64,000 nucleotides of DNA from Pseudomonas oryzihabitans (GCF_014522265.1 NZ_CP017024.1:2260001-2324000), one strand, 5' to 3'; positions 17,764 through 26,422 are shown, counted from the stretch's first letter. Made by a program: numbers and translations. The notes: generated by a model from the sequence alone, not told the origin.

Positions 17764-18024
17764 TCAGGCGGCGCGCTGGGCGGCGACGAAGGCCGCAAGG
17801 GCGTTGACGTTGGCGAAATGGGTGCGGGTGTCCTTGGCTTCGGCGTCGATGCGGATGCCGTAGCGCTTCTGGATCGCCAGGCCCAGCTCCAGGGCGTCCA
17901 CCGAATCCAGGCCCAGGCCGTCGCCGAACAGGATCTGGTCGTCGCCGATGTCGTCGACGGTGACGTCCTCGAGGCCGAGCGCCTCGATGATCAGGCTTTT
18001 GAGCTCAAGGTTGAGATCAGTCAT
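17764..18024 (-). CDS. Acyl carrier protein
   Basis: 86 residues, acidic. Ser41 in GLGLDSVDALELGLAI is the phosphopantetheine site. It diverges clearly from the neighbouring ACP (DSIDAVD there), so the two likely have different partners. Overlaps the upstream acyltransferase gene end by 8 bases. Confidence 0.92.
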   Translation of the reverse strand: MTDLNLELKSLIIEALGLEDVTVDDIGDDQILFGDGLGLDSVDALELGLAIQKRYGIRIDAEAKDTRTHFANVNALAAFVAAQRAA

Positions 18025-18784
18025 GGTTGCCGGTTTCCTTCAGGTAGAGCTGGTGCAGCTGGTCGTTGAGTTCACGCGACGCCAGCGGCAGCGGCCGCCC
18101 GGCGAAGGTGGTGGGGTCGATGTCGGCGCCCACTTCCAGCTGGAAGTCGAAGCGCCGGGAGGGGATGCGATACCAGGGCGTGGCCTTGGTCAGGGTGCTG
18201 GGCACCACGCGGATAATGACCGGGGTGATGCAGCGGGCGCCGCGCAGGGCGATGGCCGCGGCGCCACGATGGAAGCGCGGCGGCTCGCCGGGGGTGGTGC
18301 GGGTCCCCTCGGGAAAGATGATCAGCGTCTGGCCTTCGCGCAGGGCGTCGGCGGCTTCGTCGAGCATCTCGGCGCTGCCGTTGTTGCTGATATAGCCGGC
18401 GGCCTGGATCTGCCGCTTGAGATAGGGGTTCTGCCAAAGGCCCTGCTTGACCACGCAATTGGCGTCGGGCACCAGGCCGATGAGCACCACCACGTCGATC
18501 AGCGAGGGATGGTTGGCGATGATCAGCTGGCCCGGACGCCCCAGCCGCTCGTGGCCCTGGATACGCAGGTTCATCACCCGGGTCAGCACCATGAAGGCGA
18601 CGAAGAAGCGGAACAGCCGGGCATTGGCCCGCCGCGCACGCTGGCGGCGGCGCAGGGGATCGCCCGGCAGGACCAGCAGGAGCGGCAGGATCAGCAGGCG
18701 AAAGACCAGGGCGCCGCAGCCGAACACCACGAAGTTGAGTCCCGTGGCCAGCAGTCGATAGCCGTAGTCCAGGCGGTCGCTCAT
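18017..18784 (-). CDS. PlsC-family 1-acylglycerol-3-phosphate-type acyltransferase
   Basis: 255 residues. N-terminal membrane helix (VFRLLILPLLLVLP), catalytic N-H-x4-D at 91-97 (NHPSLID), and acceptor-binding FPEGTR at 157-162. Probably transfers an acyl group when building the lipid anchor of the pigment. It is the second acyltransferase in the operon, distinct from the LpxL-type one. A 4-base overlap with the first gene of the operon. Confidence 0.88.
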   Translation of the reverse strand: MSDRLDYGYRLLATGLNFVVFGCGALVFRLLILPLLLVLPGDPLRRRQRARRANARLFRFFVAFMVLTRVMNLRIQGHERLGRPGQLIIANHPSLIDVVVLIGLVPDANCVVKQGLWQNPYLKRQIQAAGYISNNGSAEMLDEAADALREGQTLIIFPEGTRTTPGEPPRFHRGAAAIALRGARCITPVIIRVVPSTLTKATPWYRIPSRRFDFQLEVGADIDPTTFAGRPLPLASRELNDQLHQLYLKETGNHD

Positions 18785-19509
18785 CCGCAGGCCTCCGCCT
18801 GCCAGTGCCAGGCGCGCCCGGCATAGGCGAGGTGCAGGGCGCCAGGTGCTTCCAGCAGGCGCAGCAACTCAAGGGCATGGGGCCAGGCACTGGTCGCGGC
18901 ATCCGCCGGAGCCGGTGCGCCGCTCAGGCCATGGCCGCTGCCAGGGGTGAGCAGCAGGCCCACGGCATAGGGAAAGGGGACATCGTCGATCTGCGGTGCA
19001 TAGAGCGCCGGCGGCGCCTCTTCGGCGATCACCACCAGCACCCCGCTGGCGCCTTCGGCGAGCAGGGTGCAGGCCTCCAGCACGGCGTGTTCGAGACCGT
19101 CGCGGCCGGTGGCCAGGGCATTCATCTCGCTGTGGTCGCCGCGCAGGATCGACCATTGGCCGATGATGGCGTTGTGCACCGAGAGGCTGAACTGGGTCGG
19201 GGAGAGCGGCTCGCCGCGAGCCAGTTCCTGGAGGATGGCCAGGGTGCGCGGGGTCTCGCCATGACGCGAGGCAAAGATCAGCGGCAGCGGCTCGCCATGG
19301 GCGTCGGCCAGCGGCCAGGCCACCTGGAAGGTCATGCGCGCCAGCCGGCTCAGGCGGCGGCGCTGCATGGCCGGCAGGAAGCTGGCATCGGGTTGGCTGC
19401 CGTCGTCCGCCGGACGCCAGGGCGCGGCGCACCACTGCCGCCAGGCGTCCTGGTCGCCAAGACCAGGCGCCCAGGCGCGCCAATCGCTAATCTGGAAGTG
19501 CATGTTCAC
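18781..19509 (-). CDS. Ketosynthase-like chain-length factor (Ketoacyl-synt_2 type)
   Basis: 242-residue protein of the truncated beta-ketoacyl synthase-like family found in aryl polyene clusters (ApeC-like). Its core segment LSPTQFSLSVHNAIIGQWSI resembles the nucleophile-elbow region of ketosynthases, but without the cysteine. It should not condense by itself and probably pairs with the ApeO-like ketosynthase to set polyene length. First gene of the minus-strand operon, about 80 bases downstream of a good promoter. Confidence 0.82.
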   Translation of the reverse strand: MNMHFQISDWRAWAPGLGDQDAWRQWCAAPWRPADDGSQPDASFLPAMQRRRLSRLARMTFQVAWPLADAHGEPLPLIFASRHGETPRTLAILQELARGEPLSPTQFSLSVHNAIIGQWSILRGDHSEMNALATGRDGLEHAVLEACTLLAEGASGVLVVIAEEAPPALYAPQIDDVPFPYAVGLLLTPGSGHGLSGAPAPADAATSAWPHALELLRLLEAPGALHLAYAGRAWHWQAEACG

Positions 19510-19871
19510 AGCCGAATCTACCCCGGAGCCTTGCGTGCTTGCCGTTTCATCTATCCCTGATGAGCAGGGTATTGCAGCGTTCGGCGCGCATTATCCAAGC
19601 GGCTCCCACCCTAGGCAAACATTTGTCTGAACTTTGCGAAGAGGTGACAGTCGCGCCGCCAAGCCAGGGACAGGCTAGCGTGGCGGGAGGCAGAGGGCCC
19701 CTTTTCAGGGCACGAAACGCCGCTCCGTGCGACGAGCGGCAGTAGAAACGGCGATTTAGGGAAGAGCGCTGAAGGTAAAGGTGAAGCTGTCGCTGACGGT
19801 TATCGCGATCATGGCTGCAGGGGGCCGCTCCACGGGCGTTTCAACCTCAAGGGAGCGGTCGAGGCCTGGCG
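19510..19871. other. Regulatory spacer upstream of the aryl polyene operon
   Basis: About 360 bases between the pigment operon (leftward) and the 3' end of the MFS gene (also leftward), with no supported gene. It holds the promoter at 19590-19618 and a small inverted repeat (GCCGCTC...GAGCGGC) near 19719-19740 that may be a terminator stem for the MFS gene but lacks a T-tract. Confidence 0.6.
19590..19618 (-). promoter_or_regulatory. Putative sigma70 promoter of the aryl polyene operon
   Basis: On the minus strand: -35 TTGCCT (19618-19613), exactly 17 bases, then -10 GATAAT (19595-19590). Transcription would start near 19583, leaving a leader of roughly 75 bases before the ATG at 19509. It is the best promoter-like pair in the spacer and correctly oriented for the ~16 kb operon. 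Confidence 0.55.
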
Positions 19872-21148
19872 TCACGCCGCTGGCAACGGCTGTAACCTGG
19901 ACAGGCGGACCGCCACGGCCAGGGCCGCGAGCAGCAGGGCGCCGATGAACAGGCCGACGCCGGTCCAGCCCCCCAGGTGCCAGCAGACACCGCCCAGGGT
20001 GCCAGCCACGCTGGAGCCGGCGTAGTAGCTGAACAGATAGAGCGACGACGCCTGGCCACGCGCCTGGCGCGCCCGCCGCCCCACCCAGCTGCTGGCCACG
20101 GAGTGGGCACCGAAGAAGCCGAAGGTGAACAGCAGCATGCCCGGCAGCACCAGCCACAGCGGGGTGAACAGGGTCAGCAGCAGGCCGCACAGCTTGAGCA
20201 CGATGGCGCCAGCGAATACCTGCCGCCGGCCGAAACGATCGGCCAGACTGCCGAACTTGGCCGAGCTGTAGATCCCGCCAGATAGACCAGCGACAGCACG
20301 CCGATCCAGGCCTGGCTCAGGTGATAGGGCTCGGCCAGCAGGCGATAGGCGATGTAGTTGAACAGGGTAACGAAGGCGCCCATCAGCAGGAAGGCTTCCA
20401 GGAACAGCCAGGGCAGCCCGGCATCGCGAAAGTGCAGGGCATAGCCGGCGAGCAGGCTGCGTGGCCGCAGCGGCCGTGGCTGAAAGCGCTTCGAAGCCGG
20501 CAGGCTGCGCTTGAACAGCACCGCCGCCACCAGCGCCAGCACCCCCAGGGCGCCGAGGGCGATGCGCCAGGAGACGAAATCCACAAGCACCCCGCTGATC
20601 ACCCGGCCGGACATCCCGCCCAGGGCATTGCCGCTGATATAGAGGCCCATGGCATAGCCCAGGTGTTCGGGATGCACCTCTTCGGCCAGGTAGGTCATGG
20701 CCACTGCGGCCACCCCGGCCAGCGACAGCCCGACCAGGGCGCGGGTCACCAGGATGCCGTCCCAGGTGGGCATCAGGGCGCTGAGCAGGGTGAAGCCGCC
20801 TGCGGCGAACAGCGCATAGACCATCACCGACTTGCGCCCGATGGCATCGGAGATCGGCCCGGTCACCAGCAGGCCGCAGGCCATGAGGCCGGTGGCCAGG
20901 GACAGCGACAGACTGCTGGCGGCAGCAGTGAGGCCAAAGGCCTGGGAAAAGATCGGCATCAGCGGCTGCACGCAATAGAGCAGGGCGAAGGTGGCGAAGC
21001 CGCCGCAGAACAGCGCCAGGGCGGTGCGCAGGAATTGCGGCGTCCCCTTTTCGATGAAGGCGTCCGGTGCGTGCTGCGGCTCATTGGCGGCAGGGCGGGT
21101 TTCCAGCGGCGGGGCAGGGGGCGTGGCGGACGACCGGGACGTGTTCAC
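19872..21148 (-). CDS. MFS transporter (YnfM-like efflux type), frameshifted in this sequence
   Basis: About 425 residues after repair, 12 predicted helices, with the MFS loop motif SDAIGRKSVM after helix 2 and a second copy LADRFGRRQVF in the C-terminal half. The N-terminal frame runs to SLVYLAG and the C-terminal part continues in another frame (IYSSAKFGSLADRFGRR). Adding one base to the C run at 20274-20276 joins them. GTG start at 21148 (VNTSRSS). Divergent from a LysR regulator, which probably controls it; substrate unknown. Confidence 0.85.
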
Positions 21149-21196
21149 AGGTACCTCAAGGCAAGTCTGACCTCATCACCCTAGGCTGGTCGCTGT

Positions 21197-21214
21197 CATA
21201 TATCCAATATATTG
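21197..21214. promoter_or_regulatory. AT-rich dyad between the MFS and LysR genes
   Basis: CATATATCCAATATATTG contains the perfect palindrome CAATATATTG (21205-21214). It stands out in a GC-rich background and lies between divergently transcribed MFS and LysR genes, where a LysR box (T-N11-A) and promoter elements are expected. Assignment is by position and composition only. Confidence 0.4.
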
Positions 21215-21255
21215 TCCGTCTCGATTGATAGGTTTTGCGACTCAATGGAGAAGGT

Positions 21256-22152
21256 ATGGAATTGCGACACCTGAGGTACTTCGTGGCGGTGGCTGAAGAA
21301 CTGCACTTCGGTCGTGCGGCCCAGCGCCTCAACATCTCCCAGCCGCCGCTCAGTCAGCAGATCCAGGCCCTGGAAGCCGAGCTGGACACCCGCCTGCTGG
21401 AGCGCACCAACAGACGCGTCGCCCTGACCGATGCTGGCCGGCTGTTTCTCGATGAAGCCCGGCAGATCCTCCTGGCCAGCGAACGCGCCGCCGAACGGGT
21501 CCGTCGCGCCGGGCGCGGTGAGACCGGGCAGCTTCAGGTGGGCTTCAGTGCCTCTTCGCCCTTCGTCGCCACCATCCCCAAGACCCTGTTCGCCTATCGC
21601 CGCGCCTATCCGGAGGTGCGCCTGCAACTGCAGGAGATGAGCAGCCGCGACCAGATCGACGCCATGCTCGCCGGCAACCTGCAGATCGGCCTGATCCGCC
21701 CCATCGAATTGCCCGACGCCCTGGTGGCGGTCGAACTCTTCCGCGAACCCCTGGTGGTCGCCCTGAGACACGACCATCCGCTGGCCCAGCAGGGCAGCGG
21801 CCCGCTGCCTCTGGCCGCGCTCGCCGAGGAGCCCTTCGTCTACTTCCCGCGCAGCTTCGGCACCGGCCTCTACGATCAACTACTGACCCTCACCGCCCGC
21901 GCCGGCTTCGCCCCGCGCATCGTCCAGGAGGCCAGCGAAGTCCTCATCATCCTCGGCCTGGTCGCCGCCGGCCTCGGCGTCACCGTGCTGCCCGCCACCT
22001 ACCAACGCACCCAGATGGAAGGGCTGGTGTATCGGGAGCTGGACGATCCCGAGGCGACTTCGGCGGTGTGGTTGCTCAGGCGCCGGGATGAGGTGTCGCC
22101 GCAGGCGGAGGCGTTTGTGGGGTTGTTGGTAAGTCAATCATGTTCTAATTAG
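21256..22152 (+). CDS. LysR-family transcriptional regulator
   Basis: 298 residues. N-terminal winged helix-turn-helix of the BenM/CatM type (MELRHLRYFVAVAEELHFGRAAQRLNISQPPLSQQIQALE), then a two-lobed effector domain. Start at 21256 chosen for the canonical MELRHLRYF beginning with GAGAAGG just upstream. It probably senses a small aromatic or acidic effector and regulates the divergent MFS gene. Its last codons run into the AT-rich segment that continues into the OLD nuclease gene, so the native 3' end may have been altered there. Confidence 0.92.
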   Translation: MELRHLRYFVAVAEELHFGRAAQRLNISQPPLSQQIQALEAELDTRLLERTNRRVALTDAGRLFLDEARQILLASERAAERVRRAGRGETGQLQVGFSASSPFVATIPKTLFAYRRAYPEVRLQLQEMSSRDQIDAMLAGNLQIGLIRPIELPDALVAVELFREPLVVALRHDHPLAQQGSGPLPLAALAEEPFVYFPRSFGTGLYDQLLTLTARAGFAPRIVQEASEVLIILGLVAAGLGVTVLPATYQRTQMEGLVYRELDDPEATSAVWLLRRRDEVSPQAEAFVGLLVSQSCSN

Positions 22153-22173
22153 TTTAGTTGTTGCGGTTAGCAA

Positions 22174-23856
22174 TCATGGCTCGTTTAATAGTCGTTTTAG
22201 GCCTCTTTCAGCAAGTTCATTTACTGCTTCGATAACGATGTCAAAGGGGGCTGGGTGCGATTCTTCGTAAGGATTTTTCATGTAATCTAACATTAAATTC
22301 ATGAAGTTTTTTTTGTGTTGATCGAAGATTTTTACCTTCTTTATATTTTTGGCCGCGTCATAATCGAATCCTTCCGGATCAAACCAGTTTTGATGATCCC
22401 TATGGGCAGCCCATATCCACTCATCAGGGAAAAGGCCTTCTATTTCTTTTCCTCCAGGAATGGATGTGTAATCTCTGTCGGGATAAAAGCCACCCTTCGA
22501 TCCGAAAAATCCCCTCAGATCTTGTGTTGCTCTATCTCCCGCCTCGTCTCCGTCAAAGAGCGAGATTGCAATCACTTCTTTTGAGATGAACTCGTAGTTT
22601 GCTCTGAGGAAGCCAGATAGATTTTTGCAGCCGCCAAAGCTAATTATGTTTGTATTGCTTCCAATTACAAGTTTCTTTGAGTGTTTATTTTCGTATGATT
22701 TTATTGCGGCTCGAAGATACTCCACATCGGTTTCTCCTTCGACAAAAATATTTATCTGCGAAAGGTTGAAATAGTCGGAAAATCGTACCCCTAGCGCGCT
22801 TCGAATGTCAGATGTTGCATGAGATATTGTTTTGTAGGTTTTAAGTGATGTGCTTTTTTCTTTTCTATCAAAAAATACGCCGCTTATTAGTGAGGGGTTG
22901 TTAGGAAGAAAGCCCAAACTGTGGGTCGTCTTTACAAGAGTAGAGGCATCTCCGAGTTTTTCAAGAATCATGCAGGCTTTCTGCGCCAATGCCGGATGCA
23001 TAAAAGTTTCAGGTTCTTCTATGAGCCACACTACGTGATTGTCCTGTTGCTGCTTTGTAACCCACTCAAGCGCCGAAAAAAGAATCGTGGACTGCAGTCC
23101 CATTCCTTTTGAATAAATCGAGCTTTTGTTCGCATCGTCGACTTGCAGTTCTAAAGAAGATATCAGGTTTTCTAAAGCGCCTGATGGATAGTCTAGAGTA
23201 ACTTCCGCTTCGGTAATTCCTGCTTCTGTCAGAGATTGATTCATGCTGATGCTAAGAGAATTGATGCTTTCTCTAATCATTGCATCATATGGCTGAATTG
23301 CTTTTGCAATTTCTTTTTTAACTAGTGGCGTTACAAACTCTTTATAGATTTTTTCAACGGATTTTTCAGATGGAATTCTGTAGCATTTAAAGTGATCCAG
23401 AATTGAGTCGATTACAAATTTTTGTAATGATAGGTATTCGGTTCTTTTTCGGATGTCTTGTTTTACTCCCGGGAATATCTGATATACGGGTGAGGACTTT
23501 CTAAAAACTAGATTTATTGTGAAAGTGTTTGTTATGCCCTCTTGTTTGTGATCAAGAAGCATGCCTTGCATTTTTCTTGCGGCATTTACTATTTCTCTGT
23601 CTAGGTTTTTGGATAAATCAAAATCAAATGCGCATGTTAGACTGGTTTGTATTGTTTCTTGATTGAATGGAAGGTCTATTGTGTGATTGTATTTATGGGT
23701 ATTTTCCGGGCCAGTAAAGAAGTAGTATATGCCTAAAAGGGTGTTTGATTTTCCTGAGTTGTTAGGTCCTACGATCGTAAGTCCATTACTTAAGTCGATT
23801 ACCTGTTCGGATGTTATGGTTCTTAGGTTTTTTATTCTAAGCTTGGATATTTTCAT
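22174..23856 (-). CDS. OLD-family ATP-dependent endonuclease (AAA ATPase + TOPRIM), GajA-like
   Basis: 560 residues, close to the length of Gabija GajA. ATPase domain: Walker A GPNNSGKS (30-37), ABC-type signature-like SKGMGLQ (about 249-255), Walker B VVWLIEEPE (275-283), switch histidine in KTTHS (309-313). TOPRIM nuclease domain: Glu373 in FVEGETD and metal-binding D-G-D at 435-437 (LFDGDEAGD). Predicted to cut DNA under ATP or nucleotide control, as in phage defence. Its start overlaps the end of the helicase gene by 20 bases, so the two form an operon. It is markedly AT-rich with AT-ending codons, unlike every neighbour, indicating recent transfer. Confidence 0.88.
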   Translation of the reverse strand: MKISKLRIKNLRTITSEQVIDLSNGLTIVGPNNSGKSNTLLGIYYFFTGPENTHKYNHTIDLPFNQETIQTSLTCAFDFDLSKNLDREIVNAARKMQGMLLDHKQEGITNTFTINLVFRKSSPVYQIFPGVKQDIRKRTEYLSLQKFVIDSILDHFKCYRIPSEKSVEKIYKEFVTPLVKKEIAKAIQPYDAMIRESINSLSISMNQSLTEAGITEAEVTLDYPSGALENLISSLELQVDDANKSSIYSKGMGLQSTILFSALEWVTKQQQDNHVVWLIEEPETFMHPALAQKACMILEKLGDASTLVKTTHSLGFLPNNPSLISGVFFDRKEKSTSLKTYKTISHATSDIRSALGVRFSDYFNLSQINIFVEGETDVEYLRAAIKSYENKHSKKLVIGSNTNIISFGGCKNLSGFLRANYEFISKEVIAISLFDGDEAGDRATQDLRGFFGSKGGFYPDRDYTSIPGGKEIEGLFPDEWIWAAHRDHQNWFDPEGFDYDAAKNIKKVKIFDQHKKNFMNLMLDYMKNPYEESHPAPFDIVIEAVNELAERGLKRLLNEP

Positions 23857-25711
23857 GATCGTATTTGCGTTTCTGGATGGTTAAGTTAATTTTTTGGGAA
23901 AAGGGTGAAGAGGTTTGATAACTCATCACCAACCGATCAATCGCCCGCGTCATCGCCACATACAGCAATCGCGCCTCGTCCGCTTCCGGCTCGCCCTGCT
24001 TGGGCATTTCGCCTAGTCCTGGAATCAGTACCAAACCAAACTCCAGCCCTTTGCTGGAGTGCATGCTGACGATCTTCACGCTGTCTTCGGCGTCGTAGAG
24101 TTGGGCGCGGCCCTTGTTGCTGGCGCCGGAGCGGTAGGGGATGGCAGCCTTCTTGAGTTCGTATTCGGCCTGGTAGGCCTGGCTGGTGCTGCGGTAGAGG
24201 ATGGCCATGTCGCTGAGCAGGCGGCCGTTTGCCTGTTCGTCGCGGATGCGGGCGATGAGCAGGTCCCATTCCTCGCGGTCGCTGCCGCACTGGATGAGTT
24301 CGGGGAAGGGACCGCGGCGGCCGGCGCTTTCCGGGGCGATCAGGGGCACGCCGTCTTCGCTGGCGTCACGGCTGGTCAGCAGTTCGGTAGCGAAGGCACG
24401 GGCGACAGCGAGGATCTCCACCGTGTTGCGGTAGTTGAGCTTGAGGATGGTGGTGCGGCCCTGGGCCTGGATGCCGACGCTGGCGAAGCTGAAGTCCAGC
24501 GCCTTCTTGCCGCCCTTACCGCGGTAGATGGCCTGGGCGTCGTCATAGAGCACCAGCAGGGACTGGGTGCTGGGGTCGACCATCTGCACCACCAGCTGGA
24601 ACCATTCAGGGGCGAAGTCGTGGCCTTCGTCGATCAGCACGGCGCTGTACTGGCCGCGGGGGATCTGGCCGCGGTCGACGCCCTCGATGGTGCGCAGCAC
24701 GTACTGCTCCATCTTGGCCGCCACCGGCAAGCGGTGGTCCGGCTTGTCCACCTGGTAGGCGGTGAGTATCTCGGCGCACCAGGCATGGAAGTTCTGCACC
24801 ACCACCCGTTCGCCCAGGCCCTTCTGCTCGATCACCTGGCGCAGGCGCCCGGCCAGGGACTTGTTGTAGCAGAGCACCAGGATGGGTTTGACCGAGACCT
24901 TGGCCAGGTGAGCGCAGCGATAGCCGAGGATCATGGTCTTGCCACTGCCGGCGGCGCCGTGGATGACGCGGTGGCCGTCACCCAGGGAGCGCGCCAGCTG
25001 TTCCTGCTGCAGGTCCATGACCTTGATCAGGCTGGGCAGCGGCGCCTCGGCAGCGTCGAACAGGCCGAATTGGCCGGGCTGGCTGTTGACCCGTACCTCG
25101 GGGTAGAGGTGATAGCGCACCCGGTCGATCTGCGGCAGGGTCAGGGCGCAGGGAAAGACGTGGGGGAACATGTCCCAGAGGCGTTGCTGGAAGGCTTCCG
25201 GGTCGGCGGACTCGGTCATCTCGTCCTGGAAGAGCACGCGCTGCGGATCGAGGACGTCGGCGAGGTCGGTCTGCTCGAATTGGCGCCGGGTGATGCCGGT
25301 GAGCACCACGCCCCAGCCCCAGGGCATGATCAGCTGGCCCGGATGGGGCGAGCCGGCGCTCTGGCGCAGCAGCGGATCTTTCTTGAGTAGCAGGTCGACT
25401 TCGAGGATGTAGGAGCGGGCTTGCAGCAAGGGATTGGCGACGGTCTTCAGGCCGTCCTGGGTATGCAGCCGCACCTTGCCCGGGGTGACGGATTCAAGGG
25501 TGGCGAGCTTCCAGTCCTTGACCTCCAGCACCAGGATGCCGCGCCGTGGATGAAGTACGACGAAATCCGGGTAGCGCGCCTTGGGGCCGACCGGGACGTT
25601 GCTCCAGCAGAGGTAGTCGTCTTCTAGCAGTTTTTCCAGGCGTTCGGCGAAGCGACGTTCACCGGGGGTATCGAACTGGCACTGGCTGCGAGCGGGGAAG
25701 AAGCGGGCCAT
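23837..25711 (-). CDS. NERD-domain UvrD/Rep-type superfamily 1 helicase, GajB-like partner
   Basis: 624 residues. N-terminal NERD domain (about 10-110) with PD-(D/E)XK-like residues Glu18, Asp49 (YPDFVVLH) and E63-V-K65 (LVLEVKDW), a possible nuclease. Then SF1 motifs: Walker A GAAGSGKT (252-259), Walker B DEGHD (361-365), motif III DDAQAIY, LNYRNT, SMHSSKGLEFG, and motif VI LLYVAMTRA. The body has host-like GC content but the last ~20 codons are AT-rich like the downstream OLD gene. The pairing suggests a Gabija/class 2 OLD-type defence module. NERD-UvrD proteins also occur alone, so it could be a repair helicase with a nuclease gene inserted behind it. Confidence 0.9.
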   Translation of the reverse strand: MARFFPARSQCQFDTPGERRFAERLEKLLEDDYLCWSNVPVGPKARYPDFVVLHPRRGILVLEVKDWKLATLESVTPGKVRLHTQDGLKTVANPLLQARSYILEVDLLLKKDPLLRQSAGSPHPGQLIMPWGWGVVLTGITRRQFEQTDLADVLDPQRVLFQDEMTESADPEAFQQRLWDMFPHVFPCALTLPQIDRVRYHLYPEVRVNSQPGQFGLFDAAEAPLPSLIKVMDLQQEQLARSLGDGHRVIHGAAGSGKTMILGYRCAHLAKVSVKPILVLCYNKSLAGRLRQVIEQKGLGERVVVQNFHAWCAEILTAYQVDKPDHRLPVAAKMEQYVLRTIEGVDRGQIPRGQYSAVLIDEGHDFAPEWFQLVVQMVDPSTQSLLVLYDDAQAIYRGKGGKKALDFSFASVGIQAQGRTTILKLNYRNTVEILAVARAFATELLTSRDASEDGVPLIAPESAGRRGPFPELIQCGSDREEWDLLIARIRDEQANGRLLSDMAILYRSTSQAYQAEYELKKAAIPYRSGASNKGRAQLYDAEDSVKIVSMHSSKGLEFGLVLIPGLGEMPKQGEPEADEARLLYVAMTRAIDRLVMSYQTSSPFSQKINLTIQKRKYDHENIQA

Positions 25712-26029
25712 CGGTCATCCATTCCGAGAGGCGGCAGGGTGCGGTAAAGCGAGACCTGGCGCACAAAAATCCTTTCGTCATACGTTAGTCAGGCAGGTGC
25801 GGCGGGTAAAGCGCGAGACGGGTGTTGCCGGGCGATTGGCCGAGTTGGCCGACCGATGGTGGCTGGCAGGTGGCCGGTATTGGGCTGTCTTGGGTGGGAT
25901 AGCGGTACTTCGGAGTTTGGTTTGCCCTCACCCCGGCCCTCTCCCTGGGGGAGAGGGGGCGTTTGGGGAGGTGCGGTGCCGTGGGGTGTTGGGCTGAGCG
26001 CGGCGAAGCCCAACAGGCCCCAGGCCGGC
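25712..26029. repeat. Spacer with family B and D palindromes
   Basis: Non-coding. It holds the likely promoter region of the helicase/nuclease operon (first ~90 bases), then a family B element at 25925-25961 (CCCTCACCCCGGCCC / CTCCC...GGGAG) and a family D hairpin at about 25988-26012 (TTGGGCT...AGCCCAA). No gene is supported here. Confidence 0.7.
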
Positions 26030-26422
26030 TCAGTAGTAACTACGCATCACCGCGATTCCCGCTTCCAGCACGCCCTGCCATTCCTGGCGCAACGCTGGAG
26101 AGAAGTCAGCATCGTGTTGAGCCAGGGTGGCGAGCAGACAGTCGACCCAGAGGTCGTAGAGCTCGGGGTCGATGTCCAGCCTTGCGCGGCAATGGCTTTC
26201 GCCAAGCTGACGCAGCTTGGTGGTGGGCATGCCGCGGGCGACGAGTACCAGATTCATGATGCCGTGACGCAGCAGCAGCTTCTGCGCGGCCATGTCGGTG
26301 TGGGCGAATTTCTCCCGGACCCGGGGCGAGCTGGCCAGGAAGCGCTGGTAGAAATCATCGAAGAAGGCGGGGCTGGCGCAGCAGCGTCCATAGCTCAGCA
26401 TCACGTTCTGGGCCGGCAGCAT
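26030..26422 (-). CDS. Single-domain globin
   Basis: 130 residues of the bacterial globin superfamily. Helix B/C region FFDDFYQRFLASSPRVREKFAHTDMAAQ, likely proximal histidine in LGESHCRARLDIDPELYDLW. Pseudomonas carries similar short globins of unclear role (oxygen or NO binding, or redox sensing). Start at 26422 (MLPAQNVMLSYGRCC) fits family length; the longer frame adds a Cys/Arg-rich segment with no globin character. Divergent from the rhodopsin gene, with about 215 bases between them. Confidence 0.82.
   Translation of the reverse strand: MLPAQNVMLSYGRCCASPAFFDDFYQRFLASSPRVREKFAHTDMAAQKLLLRHGIMNLVLVARGMPTTKLRQLGESHCRARLDIDPELYDLWVDCLLATLAQHDADFSPALRQEWQGVLEAGIAVMRSYY

Noticed and set aside
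22174-25711. A prophage or integrative element
   Set aside because: No integrase, structural phage genes, att-like repeats or tRNA are present around the AT-rich segment.
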